Assembly: GCA_902363835.1 (NCBI GenBank)
Contig: CABJBM010000013.1
Span: 110,523-174,522 of the forward strand
DNA length: 64,000 bases
Direction: 5' to 3'
DNA from: Lachnospiraceae bacterium
GTDB taxonomy: Bacteria > Bacillota > Clostridia > Lachnospirales > Lachnospiraceae
A program made the translations under genes and the position numbers. The notes under the pieces are model-generated. The model was given only the letters and a program-made list of their open reading frames with translations, was not told the DNA's origin and searched no databases. Positions 61,914 through 64,000 of the stretch are shown here, in pieces; position 1 is the stretch's first letter, and the number at the start of each line of letters is the position of its first letter.

Positions 61914-61942
61914 TTGATTTTTTTATTGTCTGATAATATAAT
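61914..61942 (+). promoter_or_regulatory. Promoter of the carbamate kinase gene
   Basis: -35 TTGATT, 17-bp spacer, perfect -10 TATAAT, about 49 bp before the ATG. Confidence 0.75.
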
Positions 61943-61990
61943 ATCTTTATACATTTTGATCAAACTATACGGAACTGAGAGGTAAATGAG

Positions 61991-62929
61991 ATGGCAAAAA
62001 AACGTATCGTCCTGGCTTTGGGACACCATGCTTTGGGAACAAATCTTCCGGAACAGAAAAAAGCGGTTGCTGAAACAGCCAAGGTCATTGCAGATTTTAT
62101 TGAAGCCGGCTGGCAGGTAGCAGTCACTCACAGCAATGCCCCGCAGGTGGGTATGATTCACACGGCTATGAATGAATTCGGAAAACTCCATGACGGTTAT
62201 ACCTCTGCGCCCATGTCCGTATGTTCTGCCATGAGCCAGGGTTACATTGGATATGACTTACAAAACGGCATCAGGGCGGAACTGGTGAAGCGGGGCATTT
62301 ATAAATCAGCGGCCACCATTTTAACTCAGATGATGGTAAATCCTTATGATGAGGCTTTCTACACTCCCATGAAGCCTATCGGACGCTTTATGTCGGCGGA
62401 AGATGCAAAAGAGGAGGAGGAAAAAGGAAATTATGTGGAAGAAGTGCCTGGCATGGGCTTTCGCAGAGTGGTGGCTTCTCCAAAGCCTGTATCCATTGTG
62501 GAAATCGACATCATCAAGGCAGTTATGGATGCGGACCAGATCGTCATCGCCTGCGGCGGAGGCGGCATACCGGTTATGGAACAGGGCTACCATTTAAAAG
62601 GCGCCAGTGCAGTCATTGAAAAAGACCGGGCAGCCGGACTTCTGGCAAAGGAAATTGACGCTGATGTGCTCATGATCCTTACCAGCGTTGACAATGTCAC
62701 TTTAAATTACGGAACATCCGATGAACGCCCGATCAGCCAGATGAGCCTGGAAGAGGCAGAAGCTTCCATTCAGGATGGGCAGTTTGAAACCAGTTCCATG
62801 CTTCCAAAGATCGAAGCTTCCGTGGATTTTATCCGACATGGAAGGAACCGGAAAGCCATTATCACCTCCCTTAAAAATGCCGAAGCCAGCCTGGAAGGAA
62901 AGGCAGGAACAACCATAAAAGAGTCATAA
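61991..62929 (+). CDS. arcC: Carbamate kinase-like protein (divergent)
   Basis: 312 aa amino-acid-kinase fold, of the length of ArcC. Family features: VLALGHHALGTNLPEQ, VTHSNAPQVGMI, ACGGGGIPV, AVIEKDRAAGLLA, LMILTSVDNV and GSMLPKI-like SSMLPKIEA. Carbamate kinases usually read ALGGNAL and THGNGPQVG in the first two loops, so key Gly/Asn positions differ here. The true reaction may therefore be altered. No arginine deiminase genes lie nearby. GAGAGG precedes the ATG. Confidence 0.85.
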   Translation: MAKKRIVLALGHHALGTNLPEQKKAVAETAKVIADFIEAGWQVAVTHSNAPQVGMIHTAMNEFGKLHDGYTSAPMSVCSAMSQGYIGYDLQNGIRAELVKRGIYKSAATILTQMMVNPYDEAFYTPMKPIGRFMSAEDAKEEEEKGNYVEEVPGMGFRRVVASPKPVSIVEIDIIKAVMDADQIVIACGGGGIPVMEQGYHLKGASAVIEKDRAAGLLAKEIDADVLMILTSVDNVTLNYGTSDERPISQMSLEEAEASIQDGQFETSSMLPKIEASVDFIRHGRNRKAIITSLKNAEASLEGKAGTTIKES

Positions 62930-62961
62930 AACAGTGCAAAGGAAAACTTTGGCAACCTTTT

Positions 62962-62991
62962 TGAATATGGACAGAGACCACTTTCATATAT
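62962..62991 (+). promoter_or_regulatory. Possible forespore (sigma-G/F-like) promoter for the deacetylase gene
   Basis: TGAATA, 17 bp, CATATAT resembles the sigma-G pattern (GNATR ... CATnnTA). No good sigma-A promoter was seen in this 94-bp gap and there is no terminator after the kinase gene, so read-through is an alternative. Confidence 0.3.
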
Positions 62992-63023
62992 TGAAACAAA
63001 TGTAATATAACGGAGCTTTATAT

Positions 63024-63881
63024 ATGAAATTTTTGCAAAAATTAAAGATTGCAGAAAGAATCAGAAAGCTTTCGGTTTCTTCCGAAACAGGAAAAAAGGC
63101 TGTCATGGTATTCCTGCTTTTTCTCTGCGCTTTTCTGGCCGGTCATCTTGGAGCCATGCTGGTAGAACATCACATAGCAGTGGAAACTGCGGCAGACGGA
63201 AACTGGGGATTAAGTTTCCAGCAGGAAGGGCAGCCGCCGGTAGCAAATGCCACCATGGACTATTTAAAACAGTTCGATGCCTATTATGCCAAAAAAACCC
63301 CGGATAAAGTTCTTTATCTGACCTTTGACGCCGGATATGAAAATGGAAATACGGCAGCCATACTGGATGCATTAAAGAAACACAATGCCCCCGCTACCTT
63401 TTTTGTGGTAGGAAATTACATAGAAACAGCTCCGGAGCTGGTCAAGCGAATGGTGGAGGAAGGTCATATCGTAGGCAACCACACTTATCACCACCCGGAT
63501 ATGTCCAAGATGTCTTCAAAAGAAGCCTTTGAAAAAGAGCTTATGGACTTGGAAAGCCTTTTTGAAAAGACCACAGGACAGCCCATGAAGAAATACTACC
63601 GTCCTCCCCAGGGAAAATACAGTGAGTCCAACTTACAGATGGCAAAGGATATGGGATACAAAACCTTTTTCTGGAGCCTTGCCTATGTTGACTGGTATCA
63701 GGATAAGCAGCCCACAAAGGAAGAAGCCTTTAAAAAGCTTCTGGGCAGAATCCATCCCGGCGCTGTTGTCCTCTTACACAGCACCTCCAGCACCAACGCC
63801 CAGATTCTTGATGAATTGCTGAGCAAATGGGAGGAAATGGGCTATCAGTTCAAATCCCTGGATCAGCTGGTGGCTGAGTAA
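63024..63881 (+). CDS. Polysaccharide deacetylase, PdaA-like
   Basis: 285 aa: an N-terminal membrane anchor (about 27-47), a short linker, and the NodB domain with YLTFDAGYENG (metal Asp; second Asp replaced by Ala, as in PdaA-like enzymes), HTYHHPDMS (metal His), RPPQGKYS and a final LLHSTS. PdaA removes acetyl from MurNAc during muramic-delta-lactam formation in the spore cortex. A cortex role is inferred from resemblance. CGGAG precedes the ATG. Confidence 0.9.
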   Translation: MKFLQKLKIAERIRKLSVSSETGKKAVMVFLLFLCAFLAGHLGAMLVEHHIAVETAADGNWGLSFQQEGQPPVANATMDYLKQFDAYYAKKTPDKVLYLTFDAGYENGNTAAILDALKKHNAPATFFVVGNYIETAPELVKRMVEEGHIVGNHTYHHPDMSKMSSKEAFEKELMDLESLFEKTTGQPMKKYYRPPQGKYSESNLQMAKDMGYKTFFWSLAYVDWYQDKQPTKEEAFKKLLGRIHPGAVVLLHSTSSTNAQILDELLSKWEEMGYQFKSLDQLVAE

Positions 63882-63946
63882 AAAACGCTGCCTTCTGACA
63901 TAACATTTATGAAATAAAAGATGGGGCTGTGAAATAACTCCTCAAT

Positions 63947-63995
63947 AAAATAGGACTTTCCGAAGCACGTTCGTGCATCGGAAGTCCTATTTTTG
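63947..63995 (+). terminator. Terminator after the PdaA-like gene
   Basis: Strong stem AAAATAGGACTT-CCGA-GCACG / CGTGC-TCGG-AAGTCCTATTTT with a TTC-type loop, ending TTTTTG. It is nearly symmetric and may serve both directions; the flanking gene on the right is outside the window. Confidence 0.75.
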
Positions 63996-64000
63996 TGGTA

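Noticed and set aside
63920..64000. End of an insertion sequence at the right edge (GGGGCTGTG followed by a long inverted repeat)
   Set aside because: No transposase is visible and the hairpin with its T tract is sufficiently explained as a terminator.

Overview
The window looks like the chromosome of an anaerobic, spore-forming, low-to-mid GC Firmicute, most likely a Lachnospiraceae (Lacrimispora / Enterocloster / former Clostridium cluster XIVa type). This is inferred from gene content and not from a database search: a Bacillus-like dcw order with tandem PBP2B/SpoVD genes, a Spo0E-type peptide, a PdaA-like deacetylase, anaerobic NrdD, an NADPH-type glutamate synthase, AGGAGG ribosome sites with occasional GTG/TTG starts, and many Rho-independent terminators. 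No rRNA, tRNA, CRISPR array, prophage or insertion sequence was seen.

Layout. 1-14 kb (all minus strand): a division/cell-wall cluster in transcription order mraZ-rsmH-ftsL-pbpB-spoVD-mraY-murD-ftsW-murA-divIB-ftsZ, with a promoter and a 10-bp-period MraZ operator upstream of mraZ, a separate ftsZ promoter and a terminator after ftsZ. Two small genes follow, the last running off the left edge. 14-22.5 kb: a BMP-family (nucleoside-type) ABC importer (lipoprotein, ATPase, two permeases), preceded on the same strand by a YesM/YesN-type two-component pair and a short Ntn-hydrolase. 22.8-28 kb: lgt with a translationally coupled Spo0E-like peptide, ychF, a short FNT-family channel, a possible 37-residue membrane peptide, a DUF5131 protein and a 2H phosphoesterase. 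28-38 kb: gltD/gltB, HPr, queH, rpoD and a YegS/DagK-type lipid kinase. 38-47 kb: mutY, birA, a small membrane protein, argF with an ArgR-like box, a patatin-like lipase, an SPFH/NfeD pair, a SpoU methyltransferase and glutamine-dependent nadE. 47-56 kb: an Rrf2 regulator, nrdD fused to a glutaredoxin-like domain, then an apparent operon running MPE phosphoesterase-scpA-scpB-dut-TPR lipoprotein-hflX. 56-64 kb: an XRE regulator, a DacF-type carboxypeptidase with wall-binding repeats, a NUDIX hydrolase, COG2426, PAP2, GT2, a CPBP protease, a divergent carbamate kinase and a PdaA-like deacetylase.

The most unusual feature is a dispersed family of about 51-bp double-hairpin repeats at six places. 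Several copies are intergenic: after ftsZ, in the long gltB leader, and near rpoD and nrdD. Three copies lie inside protein-coding genes: one in the lipid kinase and two in tandem at the 3' end of scpA. In the genes the unit is 51 bp (17 codons) and is read in two different frames, which resembles the peptide-coding palindromic elements described in Rickettsia. A second 48-bp repeat occurs at 42.7 and 52.6 kb. Another notable point is an inverted repeat between hflX and nrdD that appears to serve as terminator, paired NrdR-like boxes and the nrdD -35 region.
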